DNA from: Bacteroidota bacterium
GTDB taxonomy: Bacteria; Bacteroidota; Bacteroidia; Flavobacteriales_D; Crocinitomicaceae
Direction: 5' to 3'
Length of the DNA stretch: 64,000 bases
Assembly: GCA_016192075.1 (NCBI GenBank)
Contig: JACPUU010000018.1
Span: forward strand, 217,644-281,643
Part shown: piece after piece, positions 26,551-35,990 of the stretch
How the letters are laid out: every line of letters starts with the position of its first letter
How positions within the stretch are numbered: the first letter of the stretch is position 1
Made by a program: the position numbers and the translations under genes
Notes under the pieces: generated by a model
The model's input: the letters and a program-made list of their open reading frames with translations, nothing else
What the model was told of the DNA's origin: nothing
The model's database searches: none

Positions 26551-29500
26551 TTATACTTCCTGCTTTTCAAAGGTAATTAAAAATTTTGTTCCGCCTAATC
26601 TTTTCAGGTTTAGTTCGCCGTCCAGCTGATCAACCAGTGTATACACCAAACTTAGCCCCAACGACTCGGAATTTTCAATTTGAAAGCCTTCAGGCAGGCC
26701 TACTCCAAAATCCTGCACACCCAGGGCTATTTTTCCGTTATTTTCAGAAACCTCTATCAGAATTTGCCCTTTTTCATCTTCCGGATATGCATATTTCAAC
26801 GCATTTGAAACCAGTTCATTCAAAATAAGCCCACACGGTATCGCCTGATCAAGTGCCAGTTTCACCGGCCCAACGTTGAATTTTAGCTCAACCTTATCAT
26901 GATACAACTGGTACGAGTGTACCAGGTTTTGAACCAGGTTGGTAATGTAATCTGCAAAATTAATCGACGAAAAATCTTTCGTTTGGTAAAGCGACTCGTG
27001 AATGTATGACATGGACCGTATGCGGTTCTGGCTTTCATTAATAATTTCGAGCGTTTTAGGATCCTCCACATACGACGACTGAAGATTCAGAATACTGTTA
27101 ATAACCTGCAGGTTGTTTTTAACCCGGTGGTGAACCTCTTTCAGCAGAATTTCTTTTTCCTTGACAGACTCTACCAGCATGGATTCGTACTCAATGGTTT
27201 CAGTAACATTGCGGGCCAGAACGATCACCTCATTTTCGTTCATTTTAGAAAACCGGTTTTCGTAATACAAAGGCCGGCCGCCATCATTCTGATTCAGTTC
27301 AAACGTAAACGTTTCAAACTCGTTAGTGACCAGAACGCGGTTGACAATTTCCAAAAACTTAGCCACAATTACAGGGTCTTTTACTACATCAGAAACCTTG
27401 TTTCCGATAAAATGCGGGGTTTTCAAATACGGTAATACCGGGTCAAGGCCATTTTGCTGGCTCATTCTGAAATCAGTAAACACACCATTGCGGTTTACCT
27501 TGGTAAGTATATCAGGCAGTGCCAGTAATATGGCGCGGTTATTGGCCTCGCTGATTTTAATTTTACGCTGCGCTTCTATTTTTTCAGTGATTTCATGTGA
27601 AATAAACGATATTTCAGACACGTTGCGGTCACCAATTTTCACCGGGTTCAAGAATGATTCTACCCATACTTCGCCTGTTTTTGCTTCAAAATGGCTGATA
27701 AATTCAAGTGTTTCTCCGTTCAGCACCCGCGCAAAACGCTCTTCAATTTTTTCACGTGCGCGTGCTTCTGTTTTAAATAAATCCAGAAAATTATCTCCGA
27801 TTTTTACCTCAACTCCCAGGCTTTTTTGAATCATGCGGCGGAAATTTTCATTGAAGGATGAAATGCAATACTTTTCATCCAGCGAAAGAATAAACAAGTT
27901 GTAAGAGCTTTCAAAAAGGGCATTCAGCCAGAATGTTTTTTCAAGCAGCTGCGATTGCGTAATTTTGTGGCGGGCAATCTCATCCTGTAATTTTTTGTTG
28001 GTGTCTTCAGCAATTTCTGCACGCAGCTTCTGGCGGTTATATTCGGTTTGCAGGGTAACATCCTGCAGCATCAACAGGTCTGATTTTTTATTGTTGTAAA
28101 TGGTTTTTACAGCGTTGAGGCTGTATTGACGCATGTCTTTGTCATTGGCCAGTTCTATTTCTGTGAACGCATTCAGTCCGCCCTCCTTTTCTTCAAGCAA
28201 ATCATTGATTAAGTATTTTAATTTTTCAGGAAAAACAGCGTCAAGATGTTTTGATTTGGTGTTCAGGCGATCATTGTAAATGTGTTCTCCCTGCGGATTG
28301 GTGTAAACCAGTTCATTGTCTGTGAAAATGAGAATACCGGCCGGTGAATTATCAACAATGTTTTTAAAGCTTCGCTGACTTTCAAGCAGAATTTCTTCGT
28401 TGTGTTTTCGTTCAGAAATGTCTTTAATAACAAGCTGAATAATTTTATCACGACCCAACTCAATGGCTACAACAGATATTTCTGCTACAAATTCAGATTT
28501 GTCTGACCGTTTGAAACGCCATTCTGTTTCTATTTTTTTACTGTTGTTTCTGTTTTCTGTAAATTGTTCCTTCAGCCCGTCCGGATTAACCGTAAACGCT
28601 TCGAGCGCCATGCCGGTCATTTTTGTTTTTTCGTATCCCAAAAGTGCTGCTGCGCCTGGGTTTAAGTCAATAATGGCGGGTGATGATTCCTTCAGGGATA
28701 TGAGCAAAATTCCTTCTTTGGATTCTTCAAACAACAAGCGGTATTTTTCTTCGCTCATCTTGAGCGCATTGGCTGTTTCTTCAATCTCGGTAATATCAAT
28801 GAGTGTCCCTTCTATGATATTCAGATTACCGTCTTCATCAGGCTGAATGGAAACGTTGTTGTTGAGTACAATGCGTTTGCCGTCTTTGCGCCTGAGAATA
28901 GAAATGGAGTTGTTTATGAACCCTTCACTCCGTAGCTTTTCCAGGTAATTTTTACGGTCTTCTTTGTAATAATAAAGATCTTTGATGTTTTGCTGTTTTA
29001 GCTCCCCTACTGAATCATATCCCAGAATGCGCGCAAAAGCCTGGTTTGCATCAATGATAGTGCCGTCTACATGTGTTTTATAAACACCTGCCAGGTTTCG
29101 TTCAAAAATCTGCCGGTATCTTTTTTCAGACTGCTCCAGTGAATTTAAAGCCTCAATCTGTTCGGTAATATCAGTGACAATGCCAAAGAGTTGAACGACG
29201 CCTTCGGCGTCGATTTTTTTTGCAAAAATCTTCTCTTCTACCCAACGTACTTCACCATTCCTGACAATGCGGAATTTGATCTGGTTCTGATGGCCTGTTT
29301 GCACCACTTCATCAAAAAGCTTTGCCGTTCTGACACGATCTTCGGGATAAAAAATATCACTTAACCGGCCTGATTTTACCAGGGTAATGTATTCATCTGC
29401 TTCAATACCATACACCTCAAAAACTTTGTTTGACACGTAATTCACCTGGTGGTCACCACCCCGGGGCCGGTATGAAATGTTAAAAACAAATGAATTAATG

Positions 29501-30462
29501 TTTTCAAGCACCCTTGAAATGTTTTCTTTGCTCTCCAGAAGCCTGGTTTCAAAGTCGCGCTGCTCCTGAACTGAACGAATGGTGATAATCAACACATCTG
29601 ATCCAAAATATACAGACTTTCGAACCGTAAACTCTTTTTGGGTAAAATGATCACTGCCTAAAACAGCGCACTGGGCTTCGAATTTTTTTCGCATTCCCTT
29701 CAGGGCTCCTTCCACCGCAATTCTGAATTGTTTTTTATCAGACTCGTCACGTGAGCAAAAAACCTCATGGAACTTTTTACCTATCAGTTCATCCCTCCCT
29801 ACTTCTGAAATTTTATCAAGGGCTGTTTTATTTAAATCAATGATGGTTAAATCTGTACTTACTACATAAATCTGCTCTGCCAGGTCACTAAACAGGTTTT
29901 TATAGCTTTCTTTCGCATTTTGATTTTCCAGTATCAGATTTTCACGCCAGTAGCTGAAAATCACTACTACAATGGCATAAAAAAACACATAAACACCGTA
30001 TTTTACATCATCTGGATCATTTAGCAGTGCAGCTGTTGTAAATGACACCACAAAAACAGCAAAATAGGTAATGGTGATGGGCGGTTTAACCAAAAGCAAG
30101 CCTGAAAAAAACACCGTCATCATCAGGCTTATCACACTTCTGTCTTCCGGTTGATTTACAAACCAGATAAAATTCAGCAGGGTGAGACAAAACAAAAAAG
30201 CACTGTGCAGGTACACAAAGTTTTTTTTTATCCAGGCGTTTTTGTAAAAAATCAAAACCGCTGATCCAAATGCAATACCGACAAACGCCTGGAGGTATTG
30301 ATTAAATTCCATGGTGTAAAAATCTGTCAGTGATACAAGAACATTGATGGTAATAAGGGGTAAAAGTATTTGTGACAACCTTTTATAAAACACCATTAGT
30401 GTATCACCGAAAGAATTGTCAGCAGAAATTTTTAAAGAAAATATGTTCGCTCGTTTTTTCAA
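26551..30462 (-). CDS. Membrane-bound multi-PAS sensor histidine kinase (HisKA_2 type)
   Basis: Up to 1303 aa. Residues ~28-175 contain about six hydrophobic segments forming a membrane sensor. Six or more PAS/PAC modules follow (repeats ending ITEQIEALNSLEQSEKRYR, ITEIEETANALKMSEEKYR, ISERKHNEEILLESQRSF and similar). The kinase core has the phospho-acceptor motif EVHHRVKNNLQVI (His near 1110) of the HisKA_2 class and a HATPase domain (LNELVSNALKYAY, DFGVGLP, SLGLSLV). The open frame begins with TTG at 30462, 2 bp after the upstream stop, favouring translational coupling; the first ATG is at 30396 (residue 23), before the membrane segments. It phosphorylates, by context, the LytTR regulator downstream. 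Confidence 0.93.
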   Translation of the reverse strand: MKKRANIFSLKISADNSFGDTLMVFYKRLSQILLPLITINVLVSLTDFYTMEFNQYLQAFVGIAFGSAVLIFYKNAWIKKNFVYLHSAFLFCLTLLNFIWFVNQPEDRSVISLMMTVFFSGLLLVKPPITITYFAVFVVSFTTAALLNDPDDVKYGVYVFFYAIVVVIFSYWRENLILENQNAKESYKNLFSDLAEQIYVVSTDLTIIDLNKTALDKISEVGRDELIGKKFHEVFCSRDESDKKQFRIAVEGALKGMRKKFEAQCAVLGSDHFTQKEFTVRKSVYFGSDVLIITIRSVQEQRDFETRLLESKENISRVLENINSFVFNISYRPRGGDHQVNYVSNKVFEVYGIEADEYITLVKSGRLSDIFYPEDRVRTAKLFDEVVQTGHQNQIKFRIVRNGEVRWVEEKIFAKKIDAEGVVQLFGIVTDITEQIEALNSLEQSEKRYRQIFERNLAGVYKTHVDGTIIDANQAFARILGYDSVGELKQQNIKDLYYYKEDRKNYLEKLRSEGFINNSISILRRKDGKRIVLNNNVSIQPDEDGNLNIIEGTLIDITEIEETANALKMSEEKYRLLFEESKEGILLISLKESSPAIIDLNPGAAALLGYEKTKMTGMALEAFTVNPDGLKEQFTENRNNSKKIETEWRFKRSDKSEFVAEISVVAIELGRDKIIQLVIKDISERKHNEEILLESQRSFKNIVDNSPAGILIFTDNELVYTNPQGEHIYNDRLNTKSKHLDAVFPEKLKYLINDLLEEKEGGLNAFTEIELANDKDMRQYSLNAVKTIYNNKKSDLLMLQDVTLQTEYNRQKLRAEIAEDTNKKLQDEIARHKITQSQLLEKTFWLNALFESSYNLFILSLDEKYCISSFNENFRRMIQKSLGVEVKIGDNFLDLFKTEARAREKIEERFARVLNGETLEFISHFEAKTGEVWVESFLNPVKIGDRNVSEISFISHEITEKIEAQRKIKISEANNRAILLALPDILTKVNRNGVFTDFRMSQQNGLDPVLPYLKTPHFIGNKVSDVVKDPVIVAKFLEIVNRVLVTNEFETFTFELNQNDGGRPLYYENRFSKMNENEVIVLARNVTETIEYESMLVESVKEKEILLKEVHHRVKNNLQVINSILNLQSSYVEDPKTLEIINESQNRIRSMSYIHESLYQTKDFSSINFADYITNLVQNLVHSYQLYHDKVELKFNVGPVKLALDQAIPCGLILNELVSNALKYAYPEDEKGQILIEVSENNGKIALGVQDFGVGLPEGFQIENSESLGLSLVYTLVDQLDGELNLKRLGGTKFLITFEKQEV

Positions 30463-30464
30463 TG

Positions 30465-32030
30465 CTATTCTTCTTCTATTTCTGCTACTTTGAATCCGTT
30501 AATCTTATAAATTTCGCCGTTTTTATACTGAATTTCTTCTGTTTCTTCACCCATTTCATTGTAGGTTCTCCAAACCCCGTGCTGAACGCCGCCGACATAT
30601 TTTCCGGTCATTTTCCGTATTCCGTTTTGATGATACCAGGTGTGTTTTCCTTTTGGTGTTCCCTCTTCAAAAGCGCCAACAAATGCTATTTTTCCATTAA
30701 GGTAATAATGGTACCACACCCCGTCAGGCTGACCTACTGTAAAGGAGCCAACCTCTTTGTGATCACCAACCTGGTAAAACCAGGCCCCTTCCTGCAACCC
30801 GTCATAATATTCACCGCTCGCAATTTCTGTTCCGGTTGAATCGTACTCGGTTACTGTGCCCTCCAGTTTACCATACGCATTGTAGGTTTCATTGCGCTTA
30901 AGCTGGCCGTTGGGGTAATACCAGTTCCAGGTTCCGTAAGGTATGTTGTTTCTGAACTTTCCCTCCTGCTCTTTTTTTCCATTGGCATAATAGTACGTCC
31001 ATAAATCACTCTGCACACCAGCAACATACATACCTGCAGATAATAATTTGCCCGACGGATAATAATTTTTCCAGGCTCCCTGGTACGTACCATCAAACAA
31101 AATCATTCCCTCTGAAACAAGTGTGTCGTTTTTATAGATATACCCATTTTTCAGGTTTCCGGCTTCATCGTATTCCCTGAAAATGCCTGATTTGAGACTT
31201 TCATTCATGCCACCTACCAGCTTTATTTTACCACCCGGGTAGTATTCTTTGTACAACGCTATTAACACAATGTCTGATTTTGTGTTGGTGGTGTCGCTGG
31301 TCATATCCTGAATATCGATCAGTTTTCCTTTCGGGCTGTATGTTTTGGACAAGCCAAATTTTTGCCCGTCGCGGTAATTCTGTTCTGTTTTAATGGTACC
31401 ATCCGGATAATATTCACGCCAGGTTCCGGTTTTCTTCCCATTCTCATCAAGCCGGTTAAACTCTGACCGGTCTTTCAGGTATCCGTTATCGTATAATTCT
31501 TCTGTTATCACGGTGCCTTCAGGTGAATACTCCAATGACAGGCCCACTTCTTTTCCACCTTGAAACAACAGGTTTTTTTTCAAACTTCCATCCGGATAAA
31601 ACCACTGTTTTTCTCCTTCAATAACATCGTTCACATAAAAAAACTCTTCACTCAGCCGGCCCAGTGAATCATAACGCTGCGCGCAGCCGTTTTTTTTATC
31701 TGCTTTATATTCGTATTTCCAGTTAATTCTACCCTGGCTGTCGTAGAAAATCCAGGTGCTGTCAGATAATCCGCTGGTTTTATAACCGATAGCTTTCAGA
31801 ACACCATCTTCATAATAGGTTTTCCACAAACCAACCGGTACCCCTTTTTTGAACTCGCCCTCGCTGGCCACCCCGCCGTTGTCATAATAAAATGTATTAT
31901 AACCGTTCGGGTTAATTTCCTGGCCAAAGGTCGCGCTAAAATGCAACACCGCAGTAATTAAAATACAAACACTCTTTTTTTTTAAAGTATGAAAGAAGAA
32001 GAGAGGCTTATGTTTATTAGCGCTGTTCAT
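30465..32030 (-). CDS. Secreted MORN-like (YwqK-type) repeat protein
   Basis: 521 aa with a signal-peptide-like segment (residues ~17-36, KKSVCILITAVLHFSATFG then QEINP). The rest is about twenty short repeats of the type YYxNGxxxxEGxFxxGxxxGxWxxYY, the YwqK/MORN_2 repeat. Such proteins are often named antitoxins in databases, but nothing here supports a toxin-antitoxin role. The repeat likely forms a long beta-sheet structure in the periplasm or outer surface. It lies 2 bp upstream of the sensor kinase gene, so it may supply or modulate the signal that the kinase detects. A TAACTTTA near-consensus box lies upstream. Confidence 0.85.
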   Translation of the reverse strand: MNSANKHKPLFFFHTLKKKSVCILITAVLHFSATFGQEINPNGYNTFYYDNGGVASEGEFKKGVPVGLWKTYYEDGVLKAIGYKTSGLSDSTWIFYDSQGRINWKYEYKADKKNGCAQRYDSLGRLSEEFFYVNDVIEGEKQWFYPDGSLKKNLLFQGGKEVGLSLEYSPEGTVITEELYDNGYLKDRSEFNRLDENGKKTGTWREYYPDGTIKTEQNYRDGQKFGLSKTYSPKGKLIDIQDMTSDTTNTKSDIVLIALYKEYYPGGKIKLVGGMNESLKSGIFREYDEAGNLKNGYIYKNDTLVSEGMILFDGTYQGAWKNYYPSGKLLSAGMYVAGVQSDLWTYYYANGKKEQEGKFRNNIPYGTWNWYYPNGQLKRNETYNAYGKLEGTVTEYDSTGTEIASGEYYDGLQEGAWFYQVGDHKEVGSFTVGQPDGVWYHYYLNGKIAFVGAFEEGTPKGKHTWYHQNGIRKMTGKYVGGVQHGVWRTYNEMGEETEEIQYKNGEIYKINGFKVAEIEEE

Positions 32031-32498
32031 TTGTTGAAAAGAATGTCCGGAAAATTTGGATTTTAAAGTTAAGGCTTTTTTTTCAGACTGAATGAACAGC
32101 CACTCAACATCGGTTTTATTTGATTATAAAGGGTTGAGGTGGGTTATGAACATTGTTGGTTTTGGATATAGATGTTAATTCTATTTTCTCAATTCACTCT
32201 ATTTTTCTGTCAATAAATGATGTTTAATTTTTAGGCTTCTGAACAGCGGTTATTCAAATACTTGTATACCTCGAATTTAAAATGGCAATTCAAAGCAATT
32301 TGAAGAAAAGTATTACAAATTCTTTCACGGCATTTGAACAATTGAATTAACAAATTGACCATTTTCTGAAACATATCTGAAAGGCTTGATTTTATTGATT
32401 ATTTCAGTATTTGATTTTAAGATGTTAATAATTATGAACAGTGTAAAAAGAGAAGAGAATCTGGTTTTGCGCTATTTTTGATGTAGAAAACAACAATC
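32031..32498. other. AT-rich intergenic region between divergent operons
   Basis: 468 bp, noticeably more AT-rich than its surroundings. It lies between the leftward MORN-kinase-LytTR unit and rightward rpiB. Apart from the rpiB -7 box at 32473, no hairpin, RNA gene or ORF was recognised. It is a reasonable place for regulatory sites. Confidence 0.5.
32473..32480 (+). promoter_or_regulatory. -7 promoter box of rpiB
   Basis: TATTTTTG, exact consensus, 18 bp before the ATG at 32499. Confidence 0.5.
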
Positions 32499-32933
32499 AT
32501 GAAAAAAATAGTACCAATAGGCTGTGACCATGCCGGATTTGATTTGAAAGAAAAAGTGGTGGCACACCTGGTGAGTAAAGGATTTGAAGTAAAAGATTTT
32601 GGTACATACAGTGCTGACAGTATTGATTATCCGGATTATGCGCATCCGGTAGCTGAAATGGTTGAAGCCAACCCTGGTATGCTGGGTATTCTGCTCTGTG
32701 GCAGCGGTAATGGTATTAATATGACAGCAAATAAACACCAGGGCATTCGTTCAGCGCTTTGCTGGAAAAAAGAGATTGCTGCCCTGGCACGTCAGCACAA
32801 CGATGCCAATATCATTGCTTTGCCTGCGCGTTTTATTACCACAAAAGAAGGGTTAGAAATGGTTGATGTCTTTTTCACAACACCGTTTGAGGGTGGCCGG
32901 CATCAGAACCGGGTGAATAAAATTTCATGCTAG
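32499..32933 (+). CDS. rpiB: Ribose-5-phosphate isomerase B
   Basis: 144 aa. Interconverts ribose-5-phosphate and ribulose-5-phosphate in the pentose phosphate pathway. It has the RpiB/LacAB family signatures: GCDHAGFDLKE near residue 8, DYPDYAHPVA near residue 45, and LCGSGNGINMTANKH near residue 67 with the active-site Cys. RALCWKKEIAALARQHNDANIIALPAR closes the fold. Length and order of motifs are normal. It converges on the thioredoxin-like gene with 11 bp between stops. Confidence 0.94.
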   Translation: MKKIVPIGCDHAGFDLKEKVVAHLVSKGFEVKDFGTYSADSIDYPDYAHPVAEMVEANPGMLGILLCGSGNGINMTANKHQGIRSALCWKKEIAALARQHNDANIIALPARFITTKEGLEMVDVFFTTPFEGGRHQNRVNKISC

Positions 32934-32944
32934 ATCAGGTAGCC

Positions 32945-34174
32945 CTATTCCTGAATGAGTGTTGAAATAAAAAGATCTGTTTCAGCTACAAAATCAGTGT
33001 AATAATGACCTGTACCGGGTCCGCTGAAACCGGTGTGAATTTTACGTATTTCACCGCTTTTATCTATAAATATGAGGGTAGGGAATGAAATAATATCATT
33101 CAGCTGCGGAAAAGTTTTTGATGCACAGGGCTTGCAGGCATCACCCCCTATCAAAAAGGTATAGTTAAGGCCAAGGGCATCTTTGTATTTGCGCACAGCC
33201 TCCATTTTATCCTCTGTTGTTTTTTGCGTTTCAAACGTTACTGCCAGTATTTCAACTTCATTCGAATGATTGGCATAAACGGTTTTTAAGTAATTGCTTT
33301 CATCCAGGCAATTTGGGCACCAGGTACCCATAATCTGAATAAGAACCACTTTGTTTTTTACAGATTCATTGGGGTAATGGTAATTGGTGCCATCCAGTTT
33401 TGGCAGGTCAAATTCCAACGGTTTTTCATTAACTACATACGTCAATGAATCGGGATGCCGCAGTTCAAAAGACTCGTTTTTAACGGCAAACCAATCTGTT
33501 TTATAATGGTTGCCTGAATGAAAATCACCCCAAAGCGTGTCATTTTTCAATTGAGCCCTGAATAAAAAAGCATGAGATCCGTCAAAACACGATAAATAAA
33601 GGCTGTCACCAATAGAAGCGCCTTCCAGAAAACGGTAGTCACCGGTTTCAGTTAAAAAAGTGCCCGCTAGTGTATTGTATAAACCGGCACTCAGGTTTGA
33701 ATATTGAAATAAACCAACGGCTTTTTCGCGTTCATTCCGGTAATCAAATGTTACTTCCCAGCGGCCTTCAAGTGCTGTATTCAGTTTAACGTCGAATGGA
33801 AAACGCGGGTTTTCATTTTGTTGAGACCAGAACGGAACATTGTAAGTAGGTGATTTGGTATGGTTAAACCACGCTCCGGTAAGGTATTTCTGGCTGTGAA
33901 CCTTTATTTTAAGTTCTGAATCAAATGTAGGAAATGGAATAAACAGGGAATCATTTTGTACCCGCATTTGTGTCAGCGAAATTCGCTCCTCGCCGTTTTT
34001 AATAATCAGCGCAGGTTGTTTTCCTTTCACATAAAAAAAGTCGACCGGCAGGTTCACGCCGGGCCTTAATTCAAATTCGGTATGCCAGTGTCCGGGTTTT
34101 AATTTAATAGCCCAAACCCCGTGGGCAAATGTCAGGAAAGGCAAAAGAACCAGTAAGCTGTTTAATTTTTTCAT
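32945..34174 (-). CDS. Secreted thioredoxin-like (TlpA/ResA-type) protein
   Basis: 409 aa from the ATG at 34174, which begins a good signal peptide (KKLNSLLVLLPFLTFAHGVWA). A TTG 48 bp upstream is open but would hide it. Residues ~30-270 form a beta-rich domain without known motif. Residues ~275-409 are a thioredoxin-like fold with active site WCPNC in IQIMGTWCPNCLDE, cis-Pro region FPTLIFIDKSGEIRK, and a second Cys pair in GGDACKPCASKTFP. It probably acts as a periplasmic thiol-disulfide reductase, as in similar Bacteroidota proteins. Confidence 0.87.
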   Translation of the reverse strand: MKKLNSLLVLLPFLTFAHGVWAIKLKPGHWHTEFELRPGVNLPVDFFYVKGKQPALIIKNGEERISLTQMRVQNDSLFIPFPTFDSELKIKVHSQKYLTGAWFNHTKSPTYNVPFWSQQNENPRFPFDVKLNTALEGRWEVTFDYRNEREKAVGLFQYSNLSAGLYNTLAGTFLTETGDYRFLEGASIGDSLYLSCFDGSHAFLFRAQLKNDTLWGDFHSGNHYKTDWFAVKNESFELRHPDSLTYVVNEKPLEFDLPKLDGTNYHYPNESVKNKVVLIQIMGTWCPNCLDESNYLKTVYANHSNEVEILAVTFETQKTTEDKMEAVRKYKDALGLNYTFLIGGDACKPCASKTFPQLNDIISFPTLIFIDKSGEIRKIHTGFSGPGTGHYYTDFVAETDLFISTLIQE

Positions 34175-34316
34175 GGGGTCAAAAGATTCAGAAACAGCAA
34201 ATTGGCGGAATTTCTGGCTCAATTAAGTCAGCTAAAGATAAGTTTTTTGCAAAATATGCACACCGGTGTGCAACTTTTAATTACCTACTTTAGTCTTGAA
34301 TATTGAAAGAGTAAGC

Positions 34317-34871
34317 ATGACGGATGAACAATTGGTAAAAGAGTGTGTCTCCGGGAATACAATTGCTCAGAAAAAGTTCTATGAATTGTTTGCGAAGAAA
34401 ATGATGGGAGTGTGCTTCCGCTACACCAATAATGTAGAAGAAGCACAGGATGTTTTACAGGAAGGTTTTATCAAAATATTTGGAAAACTCTCTGATTTTG
34501 AAAGCAAAGGCTCTTTGGAAGGATGGGTAAGGCGAATAATGGTTAATACAGCGCTGGATCACTACCGTAAAAACAAAAAACATCAGAATGATGTGGATGT
34601 GGATACGGTGGGGTACAAACTGGAAAAAGACGATTATACCATAGAAGCAATTACAGCGAATGATTTGCTGAAAATTGTGCAGGCCATACCAGAAGGATAT
34701 AGAGTAGTGTTTAACCTGTTTGCGATTGAAGGTTACTCACACAAAGAAATTGCAGAGCGATTAGGTGTTACCGAAAGTACATCAAAATCACAATACTCAA
34801 GGGCTAAAAGCCTGTTGCGTAAATTGTTGATTGAAAATAATATTGTAGAAGAAAGTGAAAGAGAATTTTAA
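34317..34871 (+). CDS. ECF-type RNA polymerase sigma factor
   Basis: 184 aa from the ATG at 34317 (a TTG seven codons upstream is open). Region 2 is residues ~20-90 with YRYTNNVEEAQDVLQEGFIKIF-like sequence, and region 4 is ~120-175 with VVFNLFAIEGYSHKEIAERLGVTESTSKSQYSRAK, a helix-turn-helix. No region 3, as usual for ECF sigma factors. The following gene starts inside its 3' end, and its N-terminus looks like an anti-sigma region, so the pair is likely a membrane-sensing sigma system. Confidence 0.94.
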   Translation: MTDEQLVKECVSGNTIAQKKFYELFAKKMMGVCFRYTNNVEEAQDVLQEGFIKIFGKLSDFESKGSLEGWVRRIMVNTALDHYRKNKKHQNDVDVDTVGYKLEKDDYTIEAITANDLLKIVQAIPEGYRVVFNLFAIEGYSHKEIAERLGVTESTSKSQYSRAKSLLRKLLIENNIVEESEREF

Positions 34872-35931
34872 CATAGAAGAATTATTCAAACAGAAGTTTG
34901 ATAATTTTCAACCAGATGTAGACCCGGGTGTTTGGGCAAACATTCAGGCGGGTATTGGAGCCGGCACGGCAGGTGTTGTTGGCGGTGTTTCAGCCGCTGT
35001 AAAAATTGGATTGATCTCTGGTGGTATTATTGCTGCATCAGTAGCAACCTGGTATTTTGGTTTTTATGAACCAGCTCAATCAACACAACCCGTAGCTGCT
35101 GTTTCAGAATTGCTGCGCGATGAAAATGAAATTAATCTTCCGCCGCCGGTTCATATTCAGGCGCCTATTATTGTGGTGAATGATCAGAATGACCCGCTTA
35201 TACTGGAAAATAAAGCCCAAATTGAAAAAGAGCTGAGAAATCACCAGAGTACACACCAAAATCAGGGCGGCAATACAGCTGTCAACAACAACGGCAGTAC
35301 CTCATCCAATACAACCAATGTGGTTGGTAACGGTGACACAAACCCTGTGCTTACGGAGCAACCAATCAACTCCAATACAGATAACGGAACAACGCCGGAT
35401 GATAAGAAAGACCTGGTTCCAACCGGAAATATGGAATTATCACAAGCCGGTGTATACGCCCCGTCTAACGTAAGCTTCATTTCAAACGCACGCAATTATA
35501 CGGCTGTGCGGTGGGATTTTGGTGATGGCTATACCGGTGAAGGAACAGAGGTAAAACACACCTACACCAAACCAGGTAAATACCAGGTAAAAATGACCGT
35601 AGCAGGTGAAAAAACCACCTATGAAGAAAGTCAGGAAATTGTGGTAAAATCAAAATCAAGCATTGATAATGTGCCAAACGTTATTACACCTAACGGTGAC
35701 CGCATCAACGATGTATTTGTTATCAAATCAACAGATATTGAAACCTTCTACATCACTATTACAGACAACCACGGGAATGAAATATTTACATCAAACGATA
35801 AGGACTTCTCCTGGGATGGCACTGACTACAGTGGTCAAACCGTGGAAAAGGGAATTTATACATACATTATTATTGCTGAAGGAAAAGACGGAAGTGTTAT
35901 AAAACTTCCTGGGCAAATCTACGTCCAGTAA
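34855..35931 (+). CDS. Anti-sigma-like membrane protein with PKD domain and T9SS type B C-terminal domain
   Basis: 358 aa starting with GTG at 34855, overlapping the sigma gene by 17 bp. Residues 1-30 (NIEELFKQKFDNFQPDVDPGVWANI) resemble the sigma-binding start of Bacteroidota anti-sigma factors. A single membrane helix follows (about 50-68, KIGLISGGIIAASVATWYFGF), with no cleavable signal peptide. Then come a low-complexity N/T/G linker (~115-185), a PKD domain (~190-265, VRWDFGDGYTGEGTEVKHTYTKPGKYQVKM), and a gliding-motility-associated type B C-terminal domain (PNVITPNGDRINDVF to GIYTYIIIA). An inner-membrane topology with a T9SS signal is unusual. Possible role: anti-sigma factor sensing the T9SS or cell envelope. 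Confidence 0.85.
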   Translation: MKENFNIEELFKQKFDNFQPDVDPGVWANIQAGIGAGTAGVVGGVSAAVKIGLISGGIIAASVATWYFGFYEPAQSTQPVAAVSELLRDENEINLPPPVHIQAPIIVVNDQNDPLILENKAQIEKELRNHQSTHQNQGGNTAVNNNGSTSSNTTNVVGNGDTNPVLTEQPINSNTDNGTTPDDKKDLVPTGNMELSQAGVYAPSNVSFISNARNYTAVRWDFGDGYTGEGTEVKHTYTKPGKYQVKMTVAGEKTTYEESQEIVVKSKSSIDNVPNVITPNGDRINDVFVIKSTDIETFYITITDNHGNEIFTSNDKDFSWDGTDYSGQTVEKGIYTYIIIAEGKDGSVIKLPGQIYVQ

Positions 35932-35957
35932 AAGTAGATGCTGGGTTTAAGTTACAG

Positions 35958-35990
35958 AAAATGGGTGCTTCTAGCGGAGCACCCATTTTT
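35958..35990. terminator. Intrinsic terminator after the sigma operon, overlapping capA-like 3' end
   Basis: AAATGGGTGCT (35959-35969) pairs with AGCACCCATTT (35978-35988), with an 8-nt loop, A-run on the left and T-run on the right. The right half includes the last codons of the convergent CapA-like gene. Confidence 0.75.

Noticed and set aside
29197..29220. Terminator-like hairpin GACGCC/GGCGTC followed by T8 on the plus strand
   Set aside because: It lies antisense within the kinase gene and is explained by codons for IDAEGVV preceded by lysines; no plus-strand transcript is evident.
30465..32030. Annotation of the MORN-like protein as an antitoxin
   Set aside because: The YwqK antitoxin label is a database habit; the protein is exported and no toxin gene is adjacent.
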